A stretch of 64,000 bases of DNA from a virus, in IMG/VR virus record IMGVR_UViG_3300030060_000981, positions 7,080 through 71,079 of that record. One strand, given 5' to 3'. Below the pieces are notes generated by a model that saw nothing but the letters and a program-made list of their open reading frames with translations, was not told where the DNA came from and did not search any database. Below are positions 26,639-40,200 of the stretch, piece after piece; the stretch's first letter is position 1, and every line of letters starts with the position of its first letter. A program made the position numbers and the translations under genes.

Positions 26639-28192
26639 TTAGAATTGCAAAATGACTTTGATATCTTCCTTTTGGTTTAAAGACCTAGTGATAGCAGGTC
26701 TGTTATCAACATATATTACATTTCCAGAGTATTTCTTAACTTCTGGATTAGCCACACCGAGGGTAAATGACTGACCAAGGTTATATGTTCTATTATTTAT
26801 TGAGGTAGTATAACCAGTATAGGAAGTATCAATTCCTAAGTTGGTACTTCCACCAAAAATGGTCACAGTTCCACTAGAAGCAGGTGTTGCTGTAAACCTA
26901 TGCAATTCAAATCCATAAGTAGGATCGGTTTTTAATGAACCGTCACTATTGAATCCAACGAGACTTTTATCTTGCCAGTATTTCAATACTCCAGTAGTTT
27001 GATCATATGAGATCACTCTTCCTACAGCAGTAGATCCTAACCCGACTGTTTGGGTGACAAAACTATCTGTATTAAATGTTGTTGTGCTGTATCCAGAACC
27101 AACCAATTTCAATGCATAAGCTGCACTAGCTTTATCTAAATTTAATTTTGCAACAGATCCAAAAACTTCAGGATTTTCAACTATACCAACTCTTGCTATT
27201 TGGTTGCCAGTTACAAAATCAGGGTTCTCAGTATCATTCTCAATTCTAGAATAAACTAGAACTTTATTTGCACCCAATTCACGATATACATCTGCACCAT
27301 GTCCACCTTCTGGTGGAATAATAACATTAAAAATAGGAGCAGTGCTTCCTGTAGGAACATTACCACTGACTAGATCTACAGTTCCGTATGTATAACCAGA
27401 TCCACCCTTAGAAACAGTAACTGTATCTATTTTGGAATCATTATTAATAACAACTGTACATTCACCACCAGATCCATCACCAAGAATAGGTACTCTAGTA
27501 TAAGTTCTATTAGCAGTCCCTAAACCAACTCCTCTATTAACAACAGTAACTATTTTTAATTCACCACTAGTAGATGCATGATTTCTAACCGATGCATCAG
27601 AAGTATTAGTATCCCAGTCCGTTGGAACTGGCATAAAATTAGTAGAATCAAATTTTACAATATCACTTGGTTTGATAGTGTACAGATATTTCCAAATATA
27701 ACCATCACCACTATCACCAGCAGATCTAGGTTCCAAATCAGTAAATGTAGGTTCATCTAGTGAAGGTCTTCCACTTGGATTCTCAGGATCAGTTCCGTTT
27801 TGCAGACAAATATAAACTTTAAAATCTTCATTTACGATATAATAATTAGCAGAATATAAATTGGTTGCACCAGATGGTTTAGATGTATTTGTTCTACTAA
27901 CATCTCCTCTGTACATATCATATGTTGTACCAGAAATCCAAGCAGTTTTAGTAACCACTTGTCTGACATCACTAGGAGAAATCTTTTTCAAAGCAACCAT
28001 CGTATCCCAATAGTCATCCTCTTGTTCAAAACTATCTTTAGGGGCTGGAGGATCCGTGTCCCAAGAAGAAGAATAATCATTTGGATTGGGAAGACCAACA
28101 AAAGAATAATATGAGTTAGTAGTAGAAGTCACACCAGAAATAAAATTTCTAGCATTCAAAATTCTAAGCTGATCAGTTATAATGGCGGACAT
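26639..28192 (-). CDS. 8: Baseplate wedge protein gp8
   Basis: gp8 is part of the baseplate wedge with gp6, gp7, gp10, gp25 and gp53. The product has 517 residues against 334 in T4. From memory of T4 gp8, two places align well. GDGYIWKYLYTIKPSDI corresponds to T4 GDGYVWEYLFEIPP, and the C-terminal IYVDNRPAITRSLNQKEDI corresponds to T4 IYMENRPPIIMAMDQTEEI. The extra length is mostly beta repeats, including SKGGSGYTYGTVDLV of the GG-x-GY type. It lies directly after the gp7-like gene, as in T4. Confidence 0.92.
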   Translation of the reverse strand: MSAIITDQLRILNARNFISGVTSTTNSYYSFVGLPNPNDYSSSWDTDPPAPKDSFEQEDDYWDTMVALKKISPSDVRQVVTKTAWISGTTYDMYRGDVSRTNTSKPSGATNLYSANYYIVNEDFKVYICLQNGTDPENPSGRPSLDEPTFTDLEPRSAGDSGDGYIWKYLYTIKPSDIVKFDSTNFMPVPTDWDTNTSDASVRNHASTSGELKIVTVVNRGVGLGTANRTYTRVPILGDGSGGECTVVINNDSKIDTVTVSKGGSGYTYGTVDLVSGNVPTGSTAPIFNVIIPPEGGHGADVYRELGANKVLVYSRIENDTENPDFVTGNQIARVGIVENPEVFGSVAKLNLDKASAAYALKLVGSGYSTTTFNTDSFVTQTVGLGSTAVGRVISYDQTTGVLKYWQDKSLVGFNSDGSLKTDPTYGFELHRFTATPASSGTVTIFGGSTNLGIDTSYTGYTTSINNRTYNLGQSFTLGVANPEVKKYSGNVIYVDNRPAITRSLNQKEDIKVILQF

Positions 28193-28208
28193 TTGGGATT
28201 TTTTTAGT

Positions 28209-28216
28209 TATTTATT
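28209..28216 (-). promoter_or_regulatory. Late-type promoter motif upstream of gp8
   Basis: The minus strand reads AATAAATA, 17-24 bp upstream of the gp8 ATG, overlapping the stop of the gp7-like gene. Confidence 0.5.
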
Positions 28217-31200
28217 CGTTATAATTAGTGGATTTCAATGGAACCACTCTTTCAACAATTGGTGAAGTGGAAATGCCCAATAAACCGTTGTTGTAAGAAT
28301 TGAAAACTTTATTTTTAGATCTATTATTTATGGAGATTCTTCCCCAAGAATAGTCACCAAATACTTCACTATGACCTAAACCAGTAAGTCCATTATAATT
28401 TTGAACGCTTACCGTAACTTTCGCAACGTAAGTTTGTCCTATAGCAACAGCATTTGTCTGAGCAATAGATACAGATGCTACTTCATATATATTATCCAAG
28501 AAACTGCTTCCTGAACCAACAACAGCACCAGCACTATTTAATGAAGTAACTCCGTTGCCAATATTAGAATTGGATACCACAAAGTAATATCCTGTCTGTA
28601 TACCACTTACAGTGATAGCAGTTCCTACAACATCAGAATCTCTGAATAAAGAATCACTAGGAAGTAATAGATCAAATACGATTCCAGTGGTTACACCGAC
28701 AGTAGTAGTTGATACTCCAGATATTGTACCAAAATCACCAGTATAGGAAACTTGAGTTACTTCCTCCACATATCCAGAAGTCTTAGGATCTGCTATTAGA
28801 ACTACAGGTGGATTGGAAGAAGTATATCCAGTTCCAGCTACAGTTACACTAATAGAAGTAACTATACCAGCAGTGATAGAAGATGTAGCAGATGCTCTCA
28901 AACTGGATGCAGTGCTCACAGGATTTCCAATAGTTACTGATGGAACACCAGTATAACCAATACCACCATTTCCGATTACGATAGAACTGATGGTTCCTAG
29001 TCCAGAAACTACAGCAGTAGCAGAAGCAGAAACTACAGAATCTTGTGAGATGATTCTTATACTGTTATTTTTAGTCTGATTCTCTTTTGAGTTATCAAAG
29101 AATGTTCTAACATTTTCAACAAACGCAACTGTAGAACCAAGACTAAGTGGTTGAATCAAGTTAGTGTTTGGATAGATTAAAGGCTCATATAGTTCTCTAT
29201 CTTTAGGTACAGGAGTTCCATCAATGAATCTATCTTCAGTCTGTCTAGACCAAGTTACTGGTCTAATATAGGTTTCATTCTCATTTATTCCTGATCCACC
29301 GTAAGTATTTGTATCAACACTATCAGTGGCATTTATCTTAGTAACCAGTCTATCATTTTCCCTATATTGTATTTCATCACCTGTTATCTTAATAACATCA
29401 CCAACCTTAACTTGCTCTAATATATCAACTTCTTTTACATCGACTGCACCTGTTCCTTGATAGAATAGTAACTTAATCAAATCACCAACTTTAGGTGCTT
29501 CAGTAAATTCTATGAAACTTCCTCCATCAAAGATGTAACCGTCACCAGGAATCTGAAGGATGTCATTGATGAAGACTAATAAAGTATCTTGAACTTTAAC
29601 AGGAGAACCAATTCTAGATTTGATTGTTTTTTGAACACCATTTAACTTAATAGCAAATGTTCTCTTATTTCCATCAAACAAATTACTAAAGTCATCTAGA
29701 ACTAAGAAGTCACCCAAAGTCCAACCAGCAAAAGTATTGCTTTCAGTTTTTTCTATTGTAAGTTGAAACTCTTTAAATGATGCACCAAGAGTAGAATCAG
29801 TTGGTATTCCAACAGTTCCTCCCACACCTATTGATAAAACTTCTTCTTGACCATAACCAGATCCTTGATTATTGATAACGAAGTCTATGACACTACCTGC
29901 CATACCTACAACTATATCTGCAGTAGCCTCTGTTCCTACACCTGCACTTCCAGTATAAACTAATGGAATATCTGTATATGAAAGAGGAAGATCAAATATA
30001 ACTTCTGGTGGATTAGTTGAAGTATATCCAGCACCAGGATTGGTGATCGCAACACTAACAACATGACCATTACTGACAGCAGCAGTACCAATAAACTCAA
30101 TATTAGGAATACCAGTGCTTAGAGTTTTAACTCCAACATTAACTGTAGTTTGAATTCCAGATCTATATCCAGAACCACTATTTCCAATTGCAATAGAACT
30201 GATAGTTCCAAGACCAGAAACAATGGCAGTAGCACCAGCAGCAACTAAAGGTTGATATCCCAATCCTTGAGTAGATCCAACTGATATAATAATTCCACCA
30301 ACTGGTACAGTTGCGGTATTTGGATCAGATGATACTGAGGAAGCAGATCCAGTAAACTGAATACTTGTAATACCTGAGTTCTCAGATAGAGTATAGTTGC
30401 TAATAACATTGATAGGATCACTATACCTAGATGGTCCTTGAGCAACCTGATTTATCAATATGATAGCATTATCCGAAGAAATGCCAGTAACATTTTGACC
30501 ATTAGATTTCAAAGTAAATTCAGTGCTATATCCAGTAAATCCTGATGATATATCATCAAAGATAAAGTTCTTAGCATATGGTTCGTCAGCAGTACCAGGT
30601 ACTCCAGATCTCAAGAATGATCTTCCATTAAAGGTAGAGTGTGTTGCAATTCCTGTCCAATATACATCATCAGGACTTGCTGCAGTTGTGCTTATTGGAG
30701 TAAGTCCTTTAGGTGCAGTATAGAAGTTAATTTCATTTCCAACGATATTATAGTTTCCATTAATCTTAGTCACCATCGCATCTGCATCATGTGCTGCAAG
30801 TTGTGTTCCCATCCAAGGTCTCTTAACTCTTAGCTTGTTAGTAGCACCAAATCCTACCATATCAACTCTCATTATCTCATCATCAATTTGCAGCAGATCT
30901 CCACCAAATATAGACGTTATTCCAGTGATTGTTATATTGTCAATATTATAATCAACATTACCAGCTAAGTTTGTAGTGACAGCACTAGCAACAACTGGAG
31001 TTTGAATTACATTATCAAGACTTACTAAAACTTTGCTATTTGCATTTTTAGAAGTAAGAGAATGAGAAGTTCCTATTCCTACAGCAGTGATGTCTAAAAT
31101 AACAGGTTTAGATTTAAGAGCATCTTCTGCAGTTGCTGCAAGTTTTATATTTGAGTCATCAGACTTTACAGCAAATACAGTTGATGGAAGTTTATCAGTG

Positions 31201-34200
31201 GATCCTACACCAGGAATTGTTGTTGTCTTGATACCAACTGCCATAGTTGTACCAGCTCCCAAATTGGCATAAGTTAATGATTCACCAGTTACAAAGTAAT
31301 GATCTGGTACAAAGATCTTATTGTCTGTTAAATTAACAACACTCGATTGAGCACCTAAGAAGTTTCTCTTGAATATTGGTAGTTGCTTATGTTTGATTTC
31401 AAATGCACGTTTAACATCGGTTTCTGTTCCATAATACTCACCTTCACCAGTATCGATAGATGCATTAGTAAAGCTGATTAAGTTATCACTAACAGAATCA
31501 TTTACAGTTCCTACTGCGTTCTGCAAGACTCTTACTTGAACATTTGCACTAGCTAAAGGTTTGAATGTAAGTTGTCTGACTCCTGCTCCAGTAATATTTC
31601 CTCCAAAGTCACCTAAGTTACCTCCAGTCTGAACAACACCATATTCAGTGATGTACACTTCATTTTCATCATTAACAACTAAGACTTCAGATGCTTGATA
31701 TTGATTATTTGTAGTATCTTCGATACTTACAAAATAGTAAGCACTTCTGTAGGCATCTGAATATTCTGCAACAACTGTCTCTACAGGAGATGTAGAAGAA
31801 GCAATAGATGTTTGACTAGAATCTATTTGACCAGTATTGAATGTATGAGTACCAACTCCAGAAGAAGTGGTATCTGACATTGCAATTTTCAAACTATTAA
31901 TATGATAACCTGTTGCAGTAGTTACACCTGCATTAGGAGTGAAACTAATATTGACATAATTGCCAGATAAAGTTGCTCCATATGTTCCAATTCCAGCAGA
32001 ACCTAGAGGACTTGATGGCATGTCAGAACTTACCTGACCATACTCCATAAGTTCAACATTAGTTCCATCATGAACCATAGTTAACTCATCTACTTCATAA
32101 TATTGATATGCTGAATTAGTTGCAGCTGCAGATACAGTTATCTTTGCAGACCTGTAAGTTTTTGCTATTCCTACAATGTTTACAGCAGTAGTAACTCCCA
32201 ATCCAACAGTTGAAGTAGCACTACCAACATTAGCAATATCACCAAAATCAGTAGAACCTATACCAGCAACAGTATCAGCAATATTATAAGTTAATGTGGT
32301 TACAAAATAATCATTTGCTCTATACTTCTTAGGATAGAATAGAAGTCTTCCTTCATCTCCTAAAATATCAAAATCAAAAGTTCCAAGATCTGCGTATGTG
32401 TATACTCCACCATATTGGTTAAGCATCGCAGTTGAACTATTATGAACCATAGAAATAATATAAACCTGTCTTTCTTCACCAAATCTAGTATCTTGAATAT
32501 ATGCAATAAATTTCTTATGTCTTGCAGAAGTTAATGGGAATAAGTCTACTGGAGAAAATCTATCTGTTCTTGGTAGATCGTTAAACTGAGAACTTACGTC
32601 ATCAATCGATAAAACTCTGTTTCCAATGGATTCAATATAATCTTGAAGTATTTTTGTCTTAAATACAACTTCATCAGATACAACAGTGGTATCATCAACT
32701 TTTAGAGTTTTTTCTGTTACTAAGTCATAATCAGGAATAGTATTCAAACTCAACACTGAATCCAACATTGCTATTGATTCAACTGAACCTATTTGGTTGG
32801 TTCCTAAACCAACGCTTTGATTATTTTGAGTAATATCATTTTCAATGACCAAATCACTAAATTTCTTAAATCCAGCAGTATGGTTTAATGAAGAAACTGC
32901 TTCATCCCATTTTTCTAACTGAACAGTAGATTTTAATGCATATGAGAAGTACTGATAATAATCATTATCTGATAATCTTTGTAAGTTATTATTTAACATA
33001 CCTGTCTCACGTTTCCATCCTTTTGGAACAATAGAAGAAGCACCAATATCATATTGAGCATTATATGATATTCTTTCTTTTATTTTACCTTGAGTTCCTG
33101 AAGAATCTCCAGTTATAGTTTCATTTATATTAAACAATCTTGGAGATGATACTTTTAGACTACCTGACAATCCATTCCATGATTGGACAGTTCCAGTTGC
33201 TGATTTTGATGTAATTGTCTCACCTTTCTCAAAATCATTGGTTACCATTTCTACCCCAAAGATAGGGAACCATTTCTCTGGTATTATTGTACCCGAAGAA
33301 TTCTGAGCATCAAAATTGCCAGGAATATTACCATCAAAAATTGAATCTTGCAAACTGTAAGTAACACTACCAAGTGTTCCACCAATATTAGGATCTGTAG
33401 CTGTTATCTTAAATCGTTTGTAATTATAGTTTGATGAATTGTATCCTTTACCTGTAGTTCCAACTCCAACACTAACATTTTCGATTAAAACACTCTCACC
33501 AACTGCAAATGGATAATCAGCAGCACTACTAAAACTTGCACCTATGGTAACAGTTACATCTTTAGTTCCTAGATTATAATCCATAGAACTAATGCTAACT
33601 CCATTAGAGTTATTGACTGGAATAATAGTAGGAGCATCCTTATTCAAGGAAGTTGTATTTTTAACAATTCCAACATTAGAGTTTCCTAAAGTATATTTTA
33701 AAACTACTTCTGTTACTGGCAACTTAGTAATTCCATCCAATACAACCAAATCTGGTGCTGTAGTGTAGAAATTACCAACTGAGGTAATTCCAACCTTACT
33801 TAAAGAATAGAAAGAATCTACAGATACGTATTGAGGAAGTAAAGCTTTAGGTTGTAAGGTTTTATCAGCAGAATATTCGTATCCAATATCTTGGATATCT
33901 ACACTTTCAATACGACCAATAGTAAGACTAATAGGATCTAAAACTGCACCATAACCTTTTGATGTAGTAACACCCAAATTTGCTACTCTATCAATACCAG
34001 GAATTCTACTATATCCAAGACCTCCATTTCTAACACCAACCAAAGCTATAGGACCACGAGCAGTTCTAGATGAGGTAAGATACTTAAATTTACCATCTGC
34101 TGGAACATAAAGAGTTTTACCTGCCTCTTGAGTTAAATTAAAACTAAACGTAGTGGAACCAATTCCAGAAATTGAACGAACTTGATTTAAAATATTCTTT

Positions 34201-37200
34201 TCAGTTATTAAAGAAGATGGTGAAATAATATTTGATGTATCTTTTATTATTTCTTTTTTAACATCTGTGTTTAGTGAAAGGTTAGCAGGAACCATACTAT
34301 AATATAAATTTCTTGGTGTATCATTAGAAATTTGGAAACTTAGATTTGCATCCCCACTGACACCAGTAGTTCCAGTCTTTGTAACATTAAATATTGTAGT
34401 TTTAGGAGTGTTGTTGTAAACATTTTTACACTCTTTATCATAATAAAGATTGAAATCAAAAGCAGCATAACTTACACCACTCTTACTGAATGCCAATGAA
34501 GAATCTGATAAATCAAAATAAACTTTTTGATTTGCTTGAACTCTGATTGGTGGATTGACTGGATTTATAGTTCCAGCAGAAGCACTTGTAATATCTACAA
34601 CAGAAGCATTAAATTTTACAGCTTCATAGAAATCATTGCAGAGACTTATTTTATTTCTATCAACAACTGATACAAAATAAATCTGATTGTCTTTAAGTCC
34701 ACCTGATGCCGTACCAGCAGTATGAATAACTTTATCACCATCAGATAATCCATGATTTAGCACGGTTATTGTATTATCTGATACTGACACATTACCAGAA
34801 GTAAAGTTCTTTGGATTAATTACTAATCTTCTATTATAATCATTATATGCAACTGTAATTGTAGTTGTAATACCAATGGTGGCATCAATGACAATATTAT
34901 CATTAATATTCATTCCATGTGTAGAAGCTGTCGCAACAGTCGCATCAATTTGAGTAACTTCACCTTTAATTACATTTTGGTAATTAGTTGTAAAGCTATG
35001 ATATGTTCCTGTGCCAATACCAGTAAGGTATAATGGAAGTTTTGATAAATCATCTATTGCTAGATTTCTAAATTCACCTGTGTTACCTAAACCAACTTTA
35101 ACAGTAGCAATACCAATTATATCTTTACTTTTCCTAGCAACAAATAATTTATCATTATTGGATAAATTAAAACTTGCTGCACCAGCATAGGTTTGAACAC
35201 CAATAACTGCTCCACTATTTGAATTGTATATAATTTCATCACCTGTTTCCAATCCATGATCAGGAAGGTAAATTGATGCTAAAGAAAGAGTAACTTGAGT
35301 TGAACCAGTTCCTGCATTTGCTATTGTTATAGTATGCCCAATACCAGCAGTTCCTATTCCTAAAGATTCTACTGGATTAAAGTATATCTCTTTGTTTAAC
35401 TTATAATCAAATTCAAAAGATTGTGTTGGTTGATAGAAAATGAAGTTTCTAGGATCTTGATTCAATCTAGCAAAAGCTGGGTGTGCAGGACTTGCAGTTG
35501 CCGACTCACCCCTAAGAATTCTAATTCTACTTTGATTAGTATCTACATTTAAGACTCTAACCTTCTCTGTTCCTATACCAAGAATATCATTCTCTTTTAT
35601 GAATGGAAATTCTAATTGACCACTTGCAATATCAATATAGGTTGTAATTCCAGTAGCAGTTACATCACCAATAGCATTACCTAATATAAACCTACTAGTC
35701 TGGACTCCTATTTGATAAGAAGAACCACTAACAAAGGCATTGGTGCTTAATCCACTAACAGTACCAAAATCTTTATTCTTAATATTATGTGGGCTTGTTG
35801 AATACCCTATGATCGCACCTATTTCTCTAAAAGGAGCAAACTCAATATTACTTACAATCGTACTAGCAACATTAATAGAATGTATTTTCTTTCCAGAAAC
35901 AGCATCAACCCTTGCAACAGCTCCAGAACCACCTGACCCCTCATTATCAAATACAACACTATCATCTACAGCATAATCAAATCCTCCTGTAACAATTCCT
36001 ACTCGTGATAATTTTCCTTCAGAAATTGATTTAACTACAGTTTTCTGCTTATGATCTTTTGATGGATCTATTAGATAGTTGTAATTTGTATTTCCATCAA
36101 GAAGTCCATATGGTGTCGTATTTCTATACCAGTCACCATTATTGATATCAACATCCTTTTGATTTGAATACCTATCAAAGTTAAAAGCAATAGGATCAGA
36201 CTTAAATGAGTTTCCTACAAAGTATGGGAACTGAGGTCTTCTATAGTTTTTGAATGGTGCTTGAGAATCAATAGATTCGGAATCTATAGTAGCAAAATAT
36301 GCATATGTTCCATTTGGATAATCTGGAGTTATACCATACCTTCCATTATGTTCATCTAGATCACCATTTTCAGAATATACATAATCTTCAACAAAAGATC
36401 CACTTGGGAATACTAATTCACCAGACTCACCTAATGGATTTGGTCTATCGGATACAACACCTATAGTGTATCCAGACTTCATAATTTTAATTGCACCACC
36501 AGTAGGAAGAGTGTATGCATAAGGACCATATATGGGGTTTCCATCATATGCCCAACCTAAAAGAGGTGAGTGGTAGATAGAAGTTTCTTCTACATCATCT
36601 TCAAGAGATAAGTCTACAAAGTTAGCTGGGTTTCCATCAATAACTTGTGTTGAGTAAACTGATCTTCTTAATTTACGAGGACAGTACAAATGAGTAAATT
36701 CAATCTCAAAATCAGAGTTAATACCTTCTGCTAAAACTCCATCATCTTCAGATACTTTATTGGTGTTAACTAGTCTTTCAAATGTATTAACAGTCCATTG
36801 TTTTGATCTTGATTCAAACTGAGCCTCTGATCCAGATGCAGTTACAATAACAGTTGTATCTTTTACGTTGTATCCAAGTCCACCACTAATAACCTTTATA
36901 GATTCAATAACACCAGCATTCAATACAGGTATTAAAATACACCCTTTACCAGATCCTTTAATTTCTAAAGTTGGTGGACTATTATATTCTGATCCAGAAC
37001 TTAGAACTAGAACCTCAACAATTTTTCCATTTGAAATGACTGGTTTTAATTGTGCAGAAGCTCCTGTTTTTAAAGCAAAAGATGGTTGACGATTATAATT
37101 TAATATCTCTGATGATCCATATCCCAATCCACCATTTTCTATGAAAACAGATTGAACAGATCCTCTGAATATTGGTTGTACAATAGCATCAAACTTTTGA

Positions 37201-40200
37201 CCAGTTAGAGTAGATACTCCTATGGTTCCTTCTACAGTTACTTTAATTGGAGGATAATTAAACTCATGAGTGCCAGAACCAACAGATTGTAAATTAACAT
37301 ACTTGTCATTATCATAGTAGAAATTAGGTGCAGTAGATCCAATTCCAACTTCCGACAGTCTAAATGAGTTATCACTAACCTTTGATACAATATAATTTGT
37401 ATTTGATAGACCTTCTATAGAAGTTCCTTTAGCAGTATATAAAATTGTTTCTCCATCATTATATCCATGACCATTAATAGTAACTATATTGTTAGATGTA
37501 TTAATACCACTTATATTTGTTGTAGTTCTTTGATTAGTATATCCAGATCCAGAACTACCAATACTGATCGACTTAAGAACTTTCTTAAATTTGCTAGATC
37601 TGAAGTTATGAACACCTGTTCCATAAGATGTTAGATCAACACTAGATATGCCCGCCACAGCAGCAGGAAGGGTGTTATGTAGTGATATGGTAAATGCATC
37701 CTTGATAGAAACATGGTATGCTGCAGACGTTGTGAGACCCCCTACAGCGGTCTGTCCATTTGGTCTGTATATGACACTCTCACCATCTCTAAATTTGTGG
37801 AATGTCGAGAATGCAACTGTATTATTAGATAGGTTTACTAATCCAGCACTTTGTATTGCATTAAATTCTACAGAGTGTTCTACAGAAGATAAATTGGGGT
37901 TTGCCTTTGCTCCTTTACCATTACCACCAGTGATAGTGATAATAGGATCATCCATGTAGTCAAATCCACCATCTAAGATTTGAATTCTATTCAAATCACC
38001 TTTAACAGCACAGAATGCAGAACATCCTGATCCTACAGAATCAGTTACAGTTAGAACAGGAGGATTGATAACATCATAATCATTTCCACCACTAACAACT
38101 GCAATTTCTTCAAGAGGTCCATAAAAAACGGAATCATTTGATTTGTAGTTTAATACTTCAACACCATTAATCAAAATTCCAGTTTGACCAGGCTTTGTTT
38201 CAGACTTAATTGATGATGTAATAGGATTTTGTATTTTCCTAATAAGTTGTTGAGATTTTAATCTTTGATCCGAAAATCTTGTTAACTCAAACTTATTATT
38301 AGTGACAGTTCCTGTTACCGTGATAAATTTGCCATTGTAGATATTGGATTTACTTTTCGCAATCTTAATCGTATCAACATCAACCTTCTTAGCAAAATAT
38401 ACACCCTCAACGATGTTTAACTTATTTGTACCTTCACCAGCTACGTATGTTAATGAATCTCCAGTATAAAAACCATGATTAGCAATAGATAGATTTTCCC
38501 CATTAAAGGTTCCTGTAACTATTACAGATCTATCACTAACATCTAATGATTCATTAAGATATGATGGAATAGAAGGTGAACTAAGATACAATGAACCTTC
38601 TTTAGTATAAACATTTTCAACGTTAGTAGTTTGAATGCTTAATTCAGGATAATCTTGAACATTAGCTTTAGATAATATCTTTTCAATGGTAAAGTGTCTT
38701 GTTGTATCTAAAATACCTTGATCATTAATAGTAAAGTGGTAATCATTAATAATAGAAGTTATATTACATACTAAGTTGATACCATCAGTAGTTTTGATGT
38801 TAGCTTTGTCACCCAATACAAAATTGTGCTTATCGTAAGTAATAATGCCATATGTAGAGTTAGAAGCATCCAATAACTCTAAAGATTTTACATTATAGTT
38901 TGTTGCAATATTAAAGAACCAATTATTTGCACCTTCATTCGTAATTCCTATACCCAAGCCTTGTGGTTCAATAACATCACCAACTTCAGTCGAAAATTGT
39001 AGTGAATGTGTATTTAATTTTGAAGTAACACCAGTTACTCGAACTTTACATAGATTTGATGTTCCTACACCAACATATCCATATGCAAACTCATCAACTC
39101 TCAAATCTTGCTGAGAATCTATATTTTTAGTAACTCCAGAGCATCCATAGAACTGAGTGAGTGATTTTGATGTATAAGTTATCTTTGTACTGATTCCATC
39201 AGAGTGTTTTGTGACTAATGTTCCCGAAGTGTGAAATCCTATTGTAGAATCAACATCAAGGACGGTAGAACCGATAGAAACAGGTGTAATTACCTTTGTA
39301 GTTGGATGAATTGAGAATTCACCAAATATAGATCCCCTTACTTCAACATCTTTGTCATAATCATAGTCCAAGCTAATAATATAGTAATCTTTGTCATTAC
39401 GTCTAATCTTTTGAACATTGGTTATAGATCCCCTTGCACCTTTGATTCCATTTTGGTTAAAATCTTGGAAAAGTGTCCTATTTTCAAGATCTTGTGGATT
39501 TCCTTCAAGTGCCTCAACAACTAGATCTTTACAAATTCGATATTGAGCATCTGAAGGCGCAAAAAGGTAATCTCTTGGTTTTATTACTTCTACATCAACA
39601 CCATACAATGCACGGAACAAAATTTCAAAGGATTTATCAGTTCCTTTTGATGTATAGAAGTCTTTTGACTGTTTTATGAATATTCTTTGATCTACACTAG
39701 TATCTAACTGTCTTTCTTCAAATCCTGGTGTTATTTGACTCTTTACATTCGCAAAAAACTCTTTTAGGAATAAAATACTTAGATTATCAACTGTCGCATT
39801 TTGAGAATGAGTCGATATTTGAGATTCTTTGAAAACTAACTCATCAGGACTGTTAGGACTCCTAAAAGAGGTAATTCCACTAAATCCCCTAGAGCATCCA
39901 GTAAAGGTATTGGTTGTTATTCCACTATATGTTATAATTTCAGAATCAATCTTAATCAAGCCATAAGATTCTGGAAATCCACTTGTCGAATCAACAGAAA
40001 TAGTACTATCAACAAAACTAACATCAGAAGTCAATGTAGTAGAGTCTACAAGATTTGTTAATTCATCAACTTTGACATATTTGTCAATATTTTTAAAAAG
40101 ATCTAAAGTCAATCCCTGACTTTCCATAGATCTATAATATTCAGTTAAAAATTCCCCAACAAGTGGGTAATCTTCTCTTACATAATCAGGCAGTTGATTG